In this document: piece by piece, positions 26,601 to 34,674 of the stretch | Numbering within the stretch: position 1 is the stretch's first letter | How the letters are laid out: each line of letters starts with the position of its first letter | Origin: Bacteroides acidifaciens | GTDB taxonomy: Bacteria > Bacteroidota > Bacteroidia > Bacteroidales > Bacteroidaceae | Reading direction: 5' to 3' | DNA: 64,000 nt | Assembly (NCBI RefSeq): GCF_903181435.1 | Contig: NZ_CAEUHO010000004.1 | Coordinates: forward strand, 62,001 to 126,000 | Translations under genes and position numbers: made by a program | The notes under the pieces: model-generated | Told to the model about the DNA's origin: nothing | Database searches by the model: none | Seen by the model: only the letters and a program-made list of their open reading frames with translations

Positions 26601-26907
26601 CGCCAAATGGCCTCGCGTCACCACTGCAATGACTCGTGACATGAAACTCTCCGATCGTTATGTAGAAGATGGTTCTTACTTCAGACTAAAAACAATCAAC
26701 TTAAACTACAATTTCGGTTCAGTCATAAAAGGTATTAGCAATTTGTCTGTTTTCGGTACAGTAACAAACGTATTCACGATTACAGATTATAGTTGGTTTG
26801 ATCCAGATGTAAACGCCTTTGGTTCTGACGCTTCTAGAAGAGGAGTTGATATTTTCTCATACCCGAGCAGCAGAACATATTCAATAGGTTTTAAATTAAC
26901 TTTATAA
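23656..26907 (+). CDS. SusC-like TonB-dependent outer-membrane transporter
   Basis: A 1083-residue glycan importer starting at ATG 23656 (MKKNLFSFPRS); a TTG at 23647 also lies in frame. Order: a long signal region, a CarboxypepD_reg-like domain (IKGTVTDSKGEPLPGVNIVE, about 40-115), the TonB-box region DEVVVVGYG, the plug (DLSGAVASIKSDDLM through GANGVVLITTKRGRAG), then a 22-strand barrel ending in SIGFKLTL. There is no STN domain, so it does not signal to an anti-sigma factor. It forms a lidded pair with the SusD protein encoded 9 bases downstream and imports oligosaccharides cut at the surface. Confidence 0.96.
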   Translation: MKKNLFSFPRSKVRMLKGSKGVWLFLIMFWMINTAASAASIEIKGTVTDSKGEPLPGVNIVELGVKKNNGTISDLNGKYTITVESQKSVLQYTFIGYKTTEVTVGNRKTINVSLKDDTQSLDEVVVVGYGTMRKKDLSGAVASIKSDDLMLGNPTSISQALQGKLAGVQVNQSDGAPGSGVSITIRGANSFSTNSQPLYIVDGIPFEVGDTPSSKANEGNNSTTNPLSLINPNDIESIDILKDASATAIYGSRGANGVVLITTKRGRAGDAKVEFSANFGLSKIAKMVKMLDAYTYANYVNEGVINGAAYDNLPYSYLPYRGKWNYRRDENNQIVPNSGKYYASPEDYLNPGYREDEYGNKEWVESTNWMDEILQDALTQEYNLSVSGGNEKSNYAFSGNYTDQTGIIKNSGYERFAVRANIGSHVKPWLNTGLNINFTRSLTKFAKSNSYDYSIIRSAMLYLPTLYVGDKTEDDSYAWLSANPRTYVNTAKDELKSINVFTSAFAEIKILDCLKFRQNLGISYSVNDRASYYNRETGEGKASNGRAGKSDNFWQNLTAESLVTFDKTFNKLHHLNVVAGFTYEKSDWGGKTMNASNFPTDITQDFDMSQALNIETPASYRGQAVLVSLLGRANYTFKDRYIFTTSFRRDGSSRFAPGNKFANFASGAVAWTISEEEFIKNLNIFSNLKLRLSYGQTGNQAISSYQTIASLAPSNYPLDGTLSSGFAGQTYKGPLNDKLKWETTDQYNVGLDMGFWNNRISLSANYYYKKTNDLLQNVSIPNSTGYTTMWTNFGHVKNKGVELTGKIIALDKKDWSLDFDGNISFNKNEIGGLTADQYANQLWYSAKEVFLQRNGLPIGTIFGYIEDGFYDNIAEVRADPIYAKASDDEARRMIGEIKYLDKNNDGKITSEDRAIIGDTNPDFIYGLNANLRWKNLTLGLFFQGTHGNDIFNGNLTNIGMSSIANITQDAYDSRWTPENAANAKWPRVTTAMTRDMKLSDRYVEDGSYFRLKTINLNYNFGSVIKGISNLSVFGTVTNVFTITDYSWFDPDVNAFGSDASRRGVDIFSYPSSRTYSIGFKLTL

Positions 26908-26916
26908 TCTCAAGAA

Positions 26917-28683
26917 ATGATGAAAAAGAAAAATATATTCATATATCTGATGGCATCCAGTCTCCTATTATCTGGAGCAGTAATGACATCATGCGAAAGT
27001 ATGATCGAAGAAAAGCCTTTCGACTTCATTGTCCCTGAAGATGTTGAGGATTCTGATAATGGTGCCGACATGTGGGTAACAGGAGTATATAATACATTAC
27101 ACGAAGCCATGTTCAGATACGGTAGTTTCCCACGACCGCTGGATTATGACTGTGATTATATTTCTGGTGCAGTATGGCAGTTCAGCCAGTTTGGAAGTGG
27201 TAACTTCCAGGGAGGTAACGGACAAGCCGATATACTTTGGACCGGAATGTACTCGTTGATTAACCGGGCAAATATAGCGGTCTCCGAAATCAATAAGATG
27301 CAGAATGTATCGGAGGAATTTAAAAAGAATGCATTAGGAGAATGTTATTTTCTTAAAGCATGGGCATATTTCTACTTGGTACGTGCTTATGGAGCTATCC
27401 CTATTTATTCGGTCAGTGTAAACGAATCCGGACAATATACTAACAATCCGCGTATTCCGATTGCAGAAGTCTACACAGAAACAATCATACCTTTGCTTAA
27501 AGATGCTAAAGATATGATTTATAAAAACACAGATAATGGTTTTAAACCCGGAAGAGTCTGTGCTGCAACTGCAGCAGGTTTGTTAGCCAAAGTATATGCA
27601 ACTATCGGTTCTGCTTCCATGTCTACCGGAGAACAAATAACAGTAAAAACCGGTGCACCGTTTGTTATGCAGAATGTAAATGGTACTATGACCAAAGTGT
27701 ATACAGAACCTGTTCCTACAACATTCTCCAAGGATCAAGTTGCCGGTTACGAAAGCTTTTCTTCTCAAGAATATTACAGACTGGCCTACGAAGTTGCGGG
27801 AGATGTTATCGGAGGAGAATATGGGACACACAAACTTGAGGACTATGATTTGATTTGGTCTCCTTCCGGCAAGACTTGTAGTGAACACTTATTCAGTTTA
27901 CAAACTAAATCCGGTGATGAATTATACGGTACACTATTCAGTTCGCACTACTGTGGCAAACTCAATGCAGCAGGAAATATAGACAATAGTTTAACGGTAG
28001 GATGTAGAAAACACTGGTATCTATTGTTTGAAGAAAAAGACTACCGCGTGGACAAAGGAGTGTTGCATTGTTGGATACGTCAGAACTCCGATACAAGTTG
28101 GGGTGGCGGTTCATATTATCCGAACTTCGGGAAATGGCAACGTATGGTTGAAGCCAAAGAGCCTCCGTTCGATAATCCTAAAGTAACCTCCGGATGGAGA
28201 TGTGATGAAGCTGGTTCAGAACAGTTCTTTGCTTTCACCACTAAATATTCACAACAAATAGCCGATCAGACTCAACCTCGTACAGATGCCAATTACCCAT
28301 TTTTACGTTATGCTGATGTTGTTCTAATTTTTGCAGAAGCAGCTAATGAATTAAATGGTCCGACAAAAGAATCGGTAGACGCTTTAAATGATGTCCGCAC
28401 CCGTAGTAACGCAACAGGTAAAGAACTGGCAAACTTTACAGATAAAACCAGCCTGCGTTCTGCAATCCTTGAAGAACGTGCAATGGAATTAGCCTTGGAA
28501 GGCGATCGTCGTTGGGATTTAATACGTTGGGGAATTTATTTGCAGGCAATGAATGCGCTAGGCGGAATGGATGAAGCTAATAACGTAAAACAACGTTCCA
28601 GTAAACATCTGCTATTCCCGATTCCGACTCTTGAGATCCTGACGAACCAAGGAATTAATGAGAATAATCCTGGTTGGGATTAA
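26917..28683 (+). CDS. SusD-like surface glycan-binding lipoprotein
   Basis: A 588-residue RagB/SusD family lipoprotein: lipobox TSC with Cys near 27, then IEEKPFDFIVPEDVED. Typical SusD features are LGECYFLKAWAYFYLVRAYGAIPI (TPR helices), FLRYADVVLIFAEAANEL, and the C-terminal ILEERAMELALEGDRRWDLIRWG. It acts as the lid of SusC on the cell surface and binds the glycan. It is 9 bases after susC and is clearly co-transcribed. Confidence 0.96.
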   Translation: MMKKKNIFIYLMASSLLLSGAVMTSCESMIEEKPFDFIVPEDVEDSDNGADMWVTGVYNTLHEAMFRYGSFPRPLDYDCDYISGAVWQFSQFGSGNFQGGNGQADILWTGMYSLINRANIAVSEINKMQNVSEEFKKNALGECYFLKAWAYFYLVRAYGAIPIYSVSVNESGQYTNNPRIPIAEVYTETIIPLLKDAKDMIYKNTDNGFKPGRVCAATAAGLLAKVYATIGSASMSTGEQITVKTGAPFVMQNVNGTMTKVYTEPVPTTFSKDQVAGYESFSSQEYYRLAYEVAGDVIGGEYGTHKLEDYDLIWSPSGKTCSEHLFSLQTKSGDELYGTLFSSHYCGKLNAAGNIDNSLTVGCRKHWYLLFEEKDYRVDKGVLHCWIRQNSDTSWGGGSYYPNFGKWQRMVEAKEPPFDNPKVTSGWRCDEAGSEQFFAFTTKYSQQIADQTQPRTDANYPFLRYADVVLIFAEAANELNGPTKESVDALNDVRTRSNATGKELANFTDKTSLRSAILEERAMELALEGDRRWDLIRWGIYLQAMNALGGMDEANNVKQRSSKHLLFPIPTLEILTNQGINENNPGWD

Positions 28684-28712
28684 TCACTTATAACCATGTA
28701 AAAATACAGATT

Positions 28713-29885
28713 ATGAAGAAAATAAAATATTTTGCAATAATCGCAGCATCCATATTTACTTTAACATCCTGTACGGATATTGTTGAAGTCGACGACCTGA
28801 AAGCCAAAGAAAACAAACCGTCAACAGGTGCTCCGACTGTAGACAAAGTTGTTTTGGCAACAGATGCTGAATTTCCCATTGAGGGAGCAAATTTCGAACA
28901 AATAGTACGAATTGAGGGAACAAATCTCGGAGATATCACTTCTCTAAAATTCAATGATATTGAAGTAGATAGTAAAGAGATATATTCAACCTACGATATG
29001 CTTCTCGCACCTATTCCCCGTGCACTTCCTAAAGAAGTGACAAACACGATTTATATTACAACCAAGCACGGAGAGTTAAGTATTCCTTTTGTTGTTTCCA
29101 TCCCTGATTTAACAATCAATGGACTCAAGAATGAATTTACCCAACCGGGAGATACGACAGTTATTACAGGTGACAACTTTGACCTCTACGGTATTACAAT
29201 CGAAGAAGCAATTGTTAATCTAGGTAATTTACCGGTAAATGTACTCGCTGCCACTCGTACAGAGCTAACAATAGAAATTCCGGCAAATGCCACTCCAAAA
29301 TCTACTCTTACTATAAAAGGAGCCAATATGGATGAAGCATACCAACTTACATACATGGATCCGGGAGTATCTCAACTTTTTGATTTCAATAATTGGCCGG
29401 GAAGCGGTGCCTTTACACATTCCAGCCAATTTCCTGATGCCCCTAAAAATTTCTTATGTGACGGCACATTAGAAGGACAACCGGAACCATTAGTAGAAGG
29501 AGGAAAATATATTCGATTCAATAATTCCGTGAAAGCTTGGGGATGGATGGTTATGTGGGCCGGATATATTACTGTACCGGCAGAAGTAGCTACAGATCCT
29601 TCATCATACGATTTAAGATTTGAAATCTGTACTGGAGCTAAATTCCCGATATCAGCCCAGGCACGTATCATCTTAGGAGATTATGGATGGTATCCTTCCA
29701 AAGGAGGAATTCCGGTCAATACTTATGGCGGATGGCAAACAGTACGGATCAGTGCTGACACAGAAACAATGTTGCCCAATCCTATTGATCCTAATACCAA
29801 CACGCCTTTCAAAATCGTATTTTCTCCCGAATCTGCTCAAGATTTTGATTTAAGTATGTGTAATTTCAGATTTGTTCATAAATAA
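28713..29885 (+). CDS. Surface glycan-binding protein (SGBP-B type) with IPT/TIG domains
   Basis: A 390-residue lipoprotein from ATG 28713 (MKKIKYFAIIAAS); the frame is open upstream to 28674 but overlaps susD. The lipobox is TSC, followed by TDIVEVDD, acidic like surface-export signals. Residues about 40-215 form two IPT/TIG immunoglobulin-like domains (FEQIVRIEGTNLGDITSLKF; GDTTVITGDNFDLYG). The C-terminal part, from FDFNNWPGSGAF, is a glycan-binding domain of the SGBP_B/XBD type, with aromatic-rich segments such as WGWMVMWAGY and YGGWQ. It binds the polymer at the cell surface and feeds it to the endo-enzyme and SusCD. Confidence 0.85.
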   Translation: MKKIKYFAIIAASIFTLTSCTDIVEVDDLKAKENKPSTGAPTVDKVVLATDAEFPIEGANFEQIVRIEGTNLGDITSLKFNDIEVDSKEIYSTYDMLLAPIPRALPKEVTNTIYITTKHGELSIPFVVSIPDLTINGLKNEFTQPGDTTVITGDNFDLYGITIEEAIVNLGNLPVNVLAATRTELTIEIPANATPKSTLTIKGANMDEAYQLTYMDPGVSQLFDFNNWPGSGAFTHSSQFPDAPKNFLCDGTLEGQPEPLVEGGKYIRFNNSVKAWGWMVMWAGYITVPAEVATDPSSYDLRFEICTGAKFPISAQARIILGDYGWYPSKGGIPVNTYGGWQTVRISADTETMLPNPIDPNTNTPFKIVFSPESAQDFDLSMCNFRFVHK

Positions 29886-29893
29886 AAATAAGA

Positions 29894-29921
29894 AGGGAGC
29901 GCTTTAGTATGGGCGTTCCCT
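29894..29921 (+). promoter_or_regulatory. Intercistronic hairpin between SGBP and the surface GH5
   Basis: AGGGAGCGC (29894-29902) and GCGTTCCCT (29913-29921) form a 9-bp stem with one G-U and a 10-base loop. There is no T-tract after it. It may stabilise the susCD-SGBP mRNA 3' end or partly attenuate transcription into the enzyme genes. Confidence 0.5.
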
Positions 29922-29932
29922 CATAACCAAAA

Positions 29933-31030
29933 ATGATTCGATTTATGCTAAAAGACTTATTTTCATTATTAACGATTGTAGCACTTCTATTTTCATCTTG
30001 TTCCAAATCAGACGAAGAAGAAAATGGTGATGAGCCTCAACCAACCAAACAAACTGTTTACTTTGGAGTTAACCTGTCAGGAGCTGAATTTGGAAATGTG
30101 TATCCGGGAGTAGATGGTACCCACTATGGTTATCCCACAGAAAAAGACTTGGATTACTTTAAAGCCAAAGGCTTTTATCTGGTACGTTTTCCTTTTCGTT
30201 GGGAACGCATACAACCCACAATGAATGGGGAATTAAATGCAACAGAACTGGCAAAAATGAAGAAATTCGTCAAAGCTGCCGAAGATAGAAACATACAGAT
30301 ACTTCTGGATATGCATAACTTTGGAAGATATTGTGTATATTGCGACGGTCAAAGTTCACAAAATAATCAATATGCAATCATTGGTAATGCACGATGCACT
30401 GTTGACAATTTCTGTGACGTATGGAAGAAACTGGCAAAAGAGTTTAAAGACTATAAAAATATCTGGGGTTACGACATCATGAATGAGCCCTACGAAATGC
30501 TGACATCGACACCATGGGTTAACATAGCCCAAGCCTGCATTAATGCCATCCGCACTATAGATACTAAAACGACCATCATAGTTAGCGGAGACGAATTCAG
30601 TTCTGCCAGACGGTGGAAAGAATGCAGTGACAATCTGAAAACTCTTACAGATCCAAGTAATAACCTGATATTCCAGGCACATATATATTTCGATTCAGAT
30701 TCTTCTGGAAACTATAATAAAGGATATGACGAAGATGGTGCAACCGTTCAAACAGGGGTGGCTCGTTTGAAACCTTTTGTTGACTGGCTGAAAGAGAATA
30801 ATAAACGTGGATTCGTTGGTGAATATGGTATACCTGATACTGACGGTCGTTGGGTGGATATTCTTGATGCAGCACTTAAATATCTACAAGAGAATGGAAT
30901 AAACGGAACTTACTGGTCTGCCGGTCCACGATGGGGTGATTATCCCTTATCTGTCCAACCGACCAATAATTACACACAGGATCGTCCGCAATTAAGCACG
31001 CTCCTGAAATATAAAAGTACACAACAATAA
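29933..31030 (+). CDS. GH5 endo-glycanase, surface lipoprotein
   Basis: A 365-residue GH5 enzyme. The lipobox SSC (Cys23) is followed by SKSDEEENGDE, an acidic tail matching the Bacteroides lipoprotein export signal, so it is predicted to face outward. The catalytic domain has GVNLSGAEFGN, VRFPFRWERIQ, LLDMHNF, the acid/base Glu185 in DIMNEP, and the nucleophile Glu297 in GFVGEYGIP. The N-terminal pattern resembles fungal-type GH5_5 endoglucanases, but I do not fix the subfamily. It probably makes the first cut in a beta-1,4-glucan or glucomannan backbone. It is a paralogue of the GH5 at 33630, three genes on. Confidence 0.87.
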   Translation: MIRFMLKDLFSLLTIVALLFSSCSKSDEEENGDEPQPTKQTVYFGVNLSGAEFGNVYPGVDGTHYGYPTEKDLDYFKAKGFYLVRFPFRWERIQPTMNGELNATELAKMKKFVKAAEDRNIQILLDMHNFGRYCVYCDGQSSQNNQYAIIGNARCTVDNFCDVWKKLAKEFKDYKNIWGYDIMNEPYEMLTSTPWVNIAQACINAIRTIDTKTTIIVSGDEFSSARRWKECSDNLKTLTDPSNNLIFQAHIYFDSDSSGNYNKGYDEDGATVQTGVARLKPFVDWLKENNKRGFVGEYGIPDTDGRWVDILDAALKYLQENGINGTYWSAGPRWGDYPLSVQPTNNYTQDRPQLSTLLKYKSTQQ

Positions 31031-31048
31031 TCAGAATAAATACTGTCC

Positions 31049-33619
31049 ATGAGAACTCGAATCATCCCTATTATCACTTTACTGCTATCTACTCCAATGG
31101 TTATTGCACAAAAATCAATGGATGAGATAGACAGAGAAAGCTTTGCAGCAAAGCTATCTCCAATGGAAGTAAAAGGTATACAGATGACTGAAACAGGAAA
31201 TATTCCTCTTGTCAGAGATACTCCTGCAAACATCTTTTTGGACGGAACCTGGCAACTGGCAGAAGGAGGAACTGAAAAAGAACGTTTACACACTATCTGG
31301 ACAGATCAAATACCTGCCCATGTGCCTGGTAGTATTCACACCGCATTAGTAGAAAATGGAATCATACCCGATCCATACATCGGACAGAATGACTCTATTG
31401 CAGAAAAACAATCTTACAAGACATGGTGGATGAAGCGGGAGTTCGAACTAGACTCCCCCTCATCTCACTGTATATTATCTTTTGGCGGAATTGCTAACAA
31501 ATGTACAATATGGCTCAATGGAAAACTTTTAGGAACACACGAAGGTATGTTCGGAGGGCCCGATTTTTCAATAGGTAACTATTTAAAGAATAAAAACACT
31601 CTCATAGTAAAACTAGAAGCCATCCCTCAAATGTTTCTGGGCAACTGGCCTCCCAACGCAAATGAAAGTTGGAAATATACAGTTGTATTCAATTGCGTTT
31701 ATGGATGGCATTATGCACAAATCCCATCATTAGGAATCTGGCGTAGTGTTCAATTAAAAGAACAAGCCGCAGTAGAAATAGAATCACCCTTCATCGCTAC
31801 TCGTTCGCTCGATGGTCAAATGCGCTTAACTCTTGATCTGCATAAAAAATCATCTCCATTAAAAGGAGTATTATATGCAGAAGTATCTCCCAAGAACTTC
31901 AAAGGAATAACACAATATTATCGTTTCGACATAAATAGTCCGAAAAAACAGGAAACTTTATCTTTAGACTTTCAAATCAAAGATCCGCATCTTTGGTGGC
32001 CCAATGACAGAGGAGAACAATCACTATACGACCTCAACCTATTCTTCGTTCCACAAAAAGGGAAGACAGCCCATACAAAAACGTCGTTCGGTATACGGAC
32101 TATTGAGATGAGACCATTAATTGATGGTGCTAAAGAAGATTATTATAACTGGACATTCGTCATCAATGGCAAGCCGATGTTCATAAAAGGAACAGGCTGG
32201 TGCACTATGGATGCATTAATGGACTTCTCAAGAAATAAATATGAGCATTTGCTCCAGATAGCCCAAAGCCAGCACATACAAATGCTAAGAGCCTGGGGAG
32301 GAGGAATGCCCGAAACCGATGATTTTTACGAATTATGCGATAAATATGGTATTTTAGTCATGCAAGAATGGCCAACGGCCTGGAATAGCCATAACACACA
32401 ACCGTACACTATCCTGCAAGAAACAGTGGAAAGAAATACCAAACGATTAAGAAATCACCCTTCTCTTATTATGTGGGGAGCAGGGAATGAATCGGATAAA
32501 CCATTCGGACCTGCAATTGACATGATGGGACGACTTAGTATCGAACTTGACGGAACACGTCCCTTCCATCGTGGGGAAGCCTGGGGAGGCAGCCTGCACA
32601 ATTATAACTGCTGGTGGGACGATGCTCATCTTAATCACAATTTGAATATGACCGCTCCTTTTTGGGGAGAATTTGGGATAGCATCATTGCCTCACATCGA
32701 GACAGTGCGTAGATATTTGGACGAGGAAAAAGAAGTGTGGCCTCCCCGAAGGAGCGGTAATTTCACGCACCACACTCCTATTTTCGGAACGATGAGAGAA
32801 ATGGAGAAACTCACTCAATATTCCGGTTATTTTATGCCAAAGGATTCGCTGGCTTCTTTCATCCTCGGGTCACAGTTAGCACAAGTAGTAGGAGTGCGCC
32901 ATACATTAGAACGGGCACGCACATTATGGCCTCATACTACCGGAGCACTTTATTATAAGATGAACGATAATTATCCTGGTGTATCATGGTCATGTGTAGA
33001 CTATTATGGTATCATCAAACCCGTTCACTATTTTGTGCAAAAGTCTTTTGCTCCGTTAGCAGCAGTCATGCTGTTTGACCGCAGCAACCTTGCCAGTCAA
33101 GAAGTCAGTCTTCCTGTCTATCTACTTGATGACTGCCAAACATTAGAGAAAGAACCTTATCAAGTCAAAGTGTCTATATACAATGCATTACTAGATACTG
33201 TTGCCACCCATACTTTCAACGGTACCGGCGATGATAATGTCGTCAAAAAACTAGGAGAAATAAATCTGAATAGAGAACAAACCAAATCGACCATGCTATT
33301 CTTTGTTCTGGACATAATCAAAGATAACAAAAACATATATCGGAATTATTACTTTACCAATTACGAAGTACGTCCGGGCTCCATCGTATCAATGCCCCAA
33401 ACAGAAATTAAAATGAAACGCACAGGTAATATGGTGACTTTAACAAATACAGGAAAGCACCCTGCTATCGGAGTACACGTAGAAGTACCAGAAAAAATGG
33501 ACCAACTTATCGTTTCGGAGAACTATATATGGCTTAACCCACAGGAATCAAAAATATTAAAAATAAATTTGGAATCTCCAGTTATTGTAAAAGGCTGGAA
33601 TCTTCAATCACCCTATTAA
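31049..33619 (+). CDS. GH2 beta-mannosidase-like enzyme
   Basis: An 856-residue secreted enzyme with a signal peptide (IIPIITLLLSTPMVIAQ) and no lipobox, so it is probably periplasmic. GH2 order: an N-terminal sugar-binding jelly roll (LDGTWQLAEGG, HVPGSIHTALVENGIIPDPYIGQND, characteristic of beta-mannosidases), immunoglobulin-like domain, TIM barrel (QMLRAWGGGMPETDDFYELCDKYGI), acid/base Glu481 in MWGAGNES, nucleophile Glu541 in FWGEFGI, then C-terminal beta domains. It releases mannose from non-reducing ends of manno- or glucomanno-oligosaccharides. It lies in the middle of the operon, 18 bases after the surface GH5. Confidence 0.88.
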   Translation: MRTRIIPIITLLLSTPMVIAQKSMDEIDRESFAAKLSPMEVKGIQMTETGNIPLVRDTPANIFLDGTWQLAEGGTEKERLHTIWTDQIPAHVPGSIHTALVENGIIPDPYIGQNDSIAEKQSYKTWWMKREFELDSPSSHCILSFGGIANKCTIWLNGKLLGTHEGMFGGPDFSIGNYLKNKNTLIVKLEAIPQMFLGNWPPNANESWKYTVVFNCVYGWHYAQIPSLGIWRSVQLKEQAAVEIESPFIATRSLDGQMRLTLDLHKKSSPLKGVLYAEVSPKNFKGITQYYRFDINSPKKQETLSLDFQIKDPHLWWPNDRGEQSLYDLNLFFVPQKGKTAHTKTSFGIRTIEMRPLIDGAKEDYYNWTFVINGKPMFIKGTGWCTMDALMDFSRNKYEHLLQIAQSQHIQMLRAWGGGMPETDDFYELCDKYGILVMQEWPTAWNSHNTQPYTILQETVERNTKRLRNHPSLIMWGAGNESDKPFGPAIDMMGRLSIELDGTRPFHRGEAWGGSLHNYNCWWDDAHLNHNLNMTAPFWGEFGIASLPHIETVRRYLDEEKEVWPPRRSGNFTHHTPIFGTMREMEKLTQYSGYFMPKDSLASFILGSQLAQVVGVRHTLERARTLWPHTTGALYYKMNDNYPGVSWSCVDYYGIIKPVHYFVQKSFAPLAAVMLFDRSNLASQEVSLPVYLLDDCQTLEKEPYQVKVSIYNALLDTVATHTFNGTGDDNVVKKLGEINLNREQTKSTMLFFVLDIIKDNKNIYRNYYFTNYEVRPGSIVSMPQTEIKMKRTGNMVTLTNTGKHPAIGVHVEVPEKMDQLIVSENYIWLNPQESKILKINLESPVIVKGWNLQSPY

Positions 33620-33629
33620 ACAGAACATT

Positions 33630-34670
33630 ATGAAAAAAGTTTTTATTTCGGCTTTTCTACTACTTAGCCTTCTTACTCTAAATGGATGTAAAAGTAATCA
33701 ACCTCCGGTAAAAGAGACTGGTGAACCTTACGGAGTAAACTTGGCATGCGCGGACTTCGGTTCATCTTTCCCCGGTGAGTATAATAAAGACTATACCTAC
33801 CCGACAGATCAAGACCTCGAATATTGGCAAAAGAAAGGGCTGAAACTTATCCGGTTACCATTCAAATGGGAACGGCTACAACTTGATTTAAAAGGACCGT
33901 TAAACCAGCATGACCTCAATAAAATGAAAGAATTGGTCAGAGCAGCAGAGAAACGCGATATGGTGGTTATTCTTGACTTACATAATTACTGTCGCCGCTT
34001 CATGAACAACGAACATACCCTCATTGGAAACAACGGATTAACAATCGAAGACCTAGCTTCTTTCTGGCAAGCTATCGCTAAAGAATTCTCCACTTTTAAA
34101 AACATATATGGTTACGGGCTAATGAACGAACCACACGATCTAGCCTCGGAAACCAAGTGGTTCGACATGGCACAAGCATCCATCAATGCCATACGAGAAG
34201 TCGACACAAATACGCTTATTATGGTAGGCGGCAACGACTGGTCATCAGCAGAGCGTTGGATCGAGCAGAGTGATACACTCAAATTCTTAAAAGACCCGGC
34301 TAATAACCTTGCTTTTGAAGCTCATGTATATTTTGACAAGGATGCATCCGGTACGTACAAATATTCATACGAAGAGGAAGAATGTTATCCGGAGAAAGGA
34401 ATCGACCGGGTAAAACCATTTGTAGAATGGATTAAACAGAATAAATTCCATGGTTTTATCGGAGAATATGGAATCCCCGACAATGATCCCCGTTGGAATG
34501 AAACCCTCGACTTATTCTTGGGATATTTGCAAGAAAACGGAATCAATGGTACATATTGGGCTGCGGGTCCGTGGTGGGATACCTATTTCATGGCAATCAC
34601 CCCCAAAGACGGGAAAGACAGACCGCAAATGCCTATCATTGAGAAATATACAAGTACCTTTAAAAAATAG
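33630..34670 (+). CDS. GH5 glycanase, second paralogue, likely periplasmic lipoprotein
   Basis: A 346-residue GH5 enzyme, close in sequence and length to the one at 29933: GVNLACADFGS, IRLPFKWERLQ, ILDLHNY, acid/base Glu167 in GLMNEP, nucleophile Glu279 in GFIGEYGIP, and a shared ending with ENGINGTYWAAGP. The lipobox NGC (Cys20) is followed by KSNQPPVKETG, which lacks the acidic surface-export signal, so it is predicted to stay on the periplasmic side. The pair would split the work: surface cutting by the first, oligosaccharide cutting by this one. The intervening GH2 gene argues for an old duplication. Confidence 0.86.
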   Translation: MKKVFISAFLLLSLLTLNGCKSNQPPVKETGEPYGVNLACADFGSSFPGEYNKDYTYPTDQDLEYWQKKGLKLIRLPFKWERLQLDLKGPLNQHDLNKMKELVRAAEKRDMVVILDLHNYCRRFMNNEHTLIGNNGLTIEDLASFWQAIAKEFSTFKNIYGYGLMNEPHDLASETKWFDMAQASINAIREVDTNTLIMVGGNDWSSAERWIEQSDTLKFLKDPANNLAFEAHVYFDKDASGTYKYSYEEEECYPEKGIDRVKPFVEWIKQNKFHGFIGEYGIPDNDPRWNETLDLFLGYLQENGINGTYWAAGPWWDTYFMAITPKDGKDRPQMPIIEKYTSTFKK

Positions 34671-34674
34671 AATT

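Noticed and set aside
34450..34674. N-terminal extension of the DUF4038 protein
   Set aside because: It lies inside the preceding GH5 gene; the signal peptide begins at 34675.
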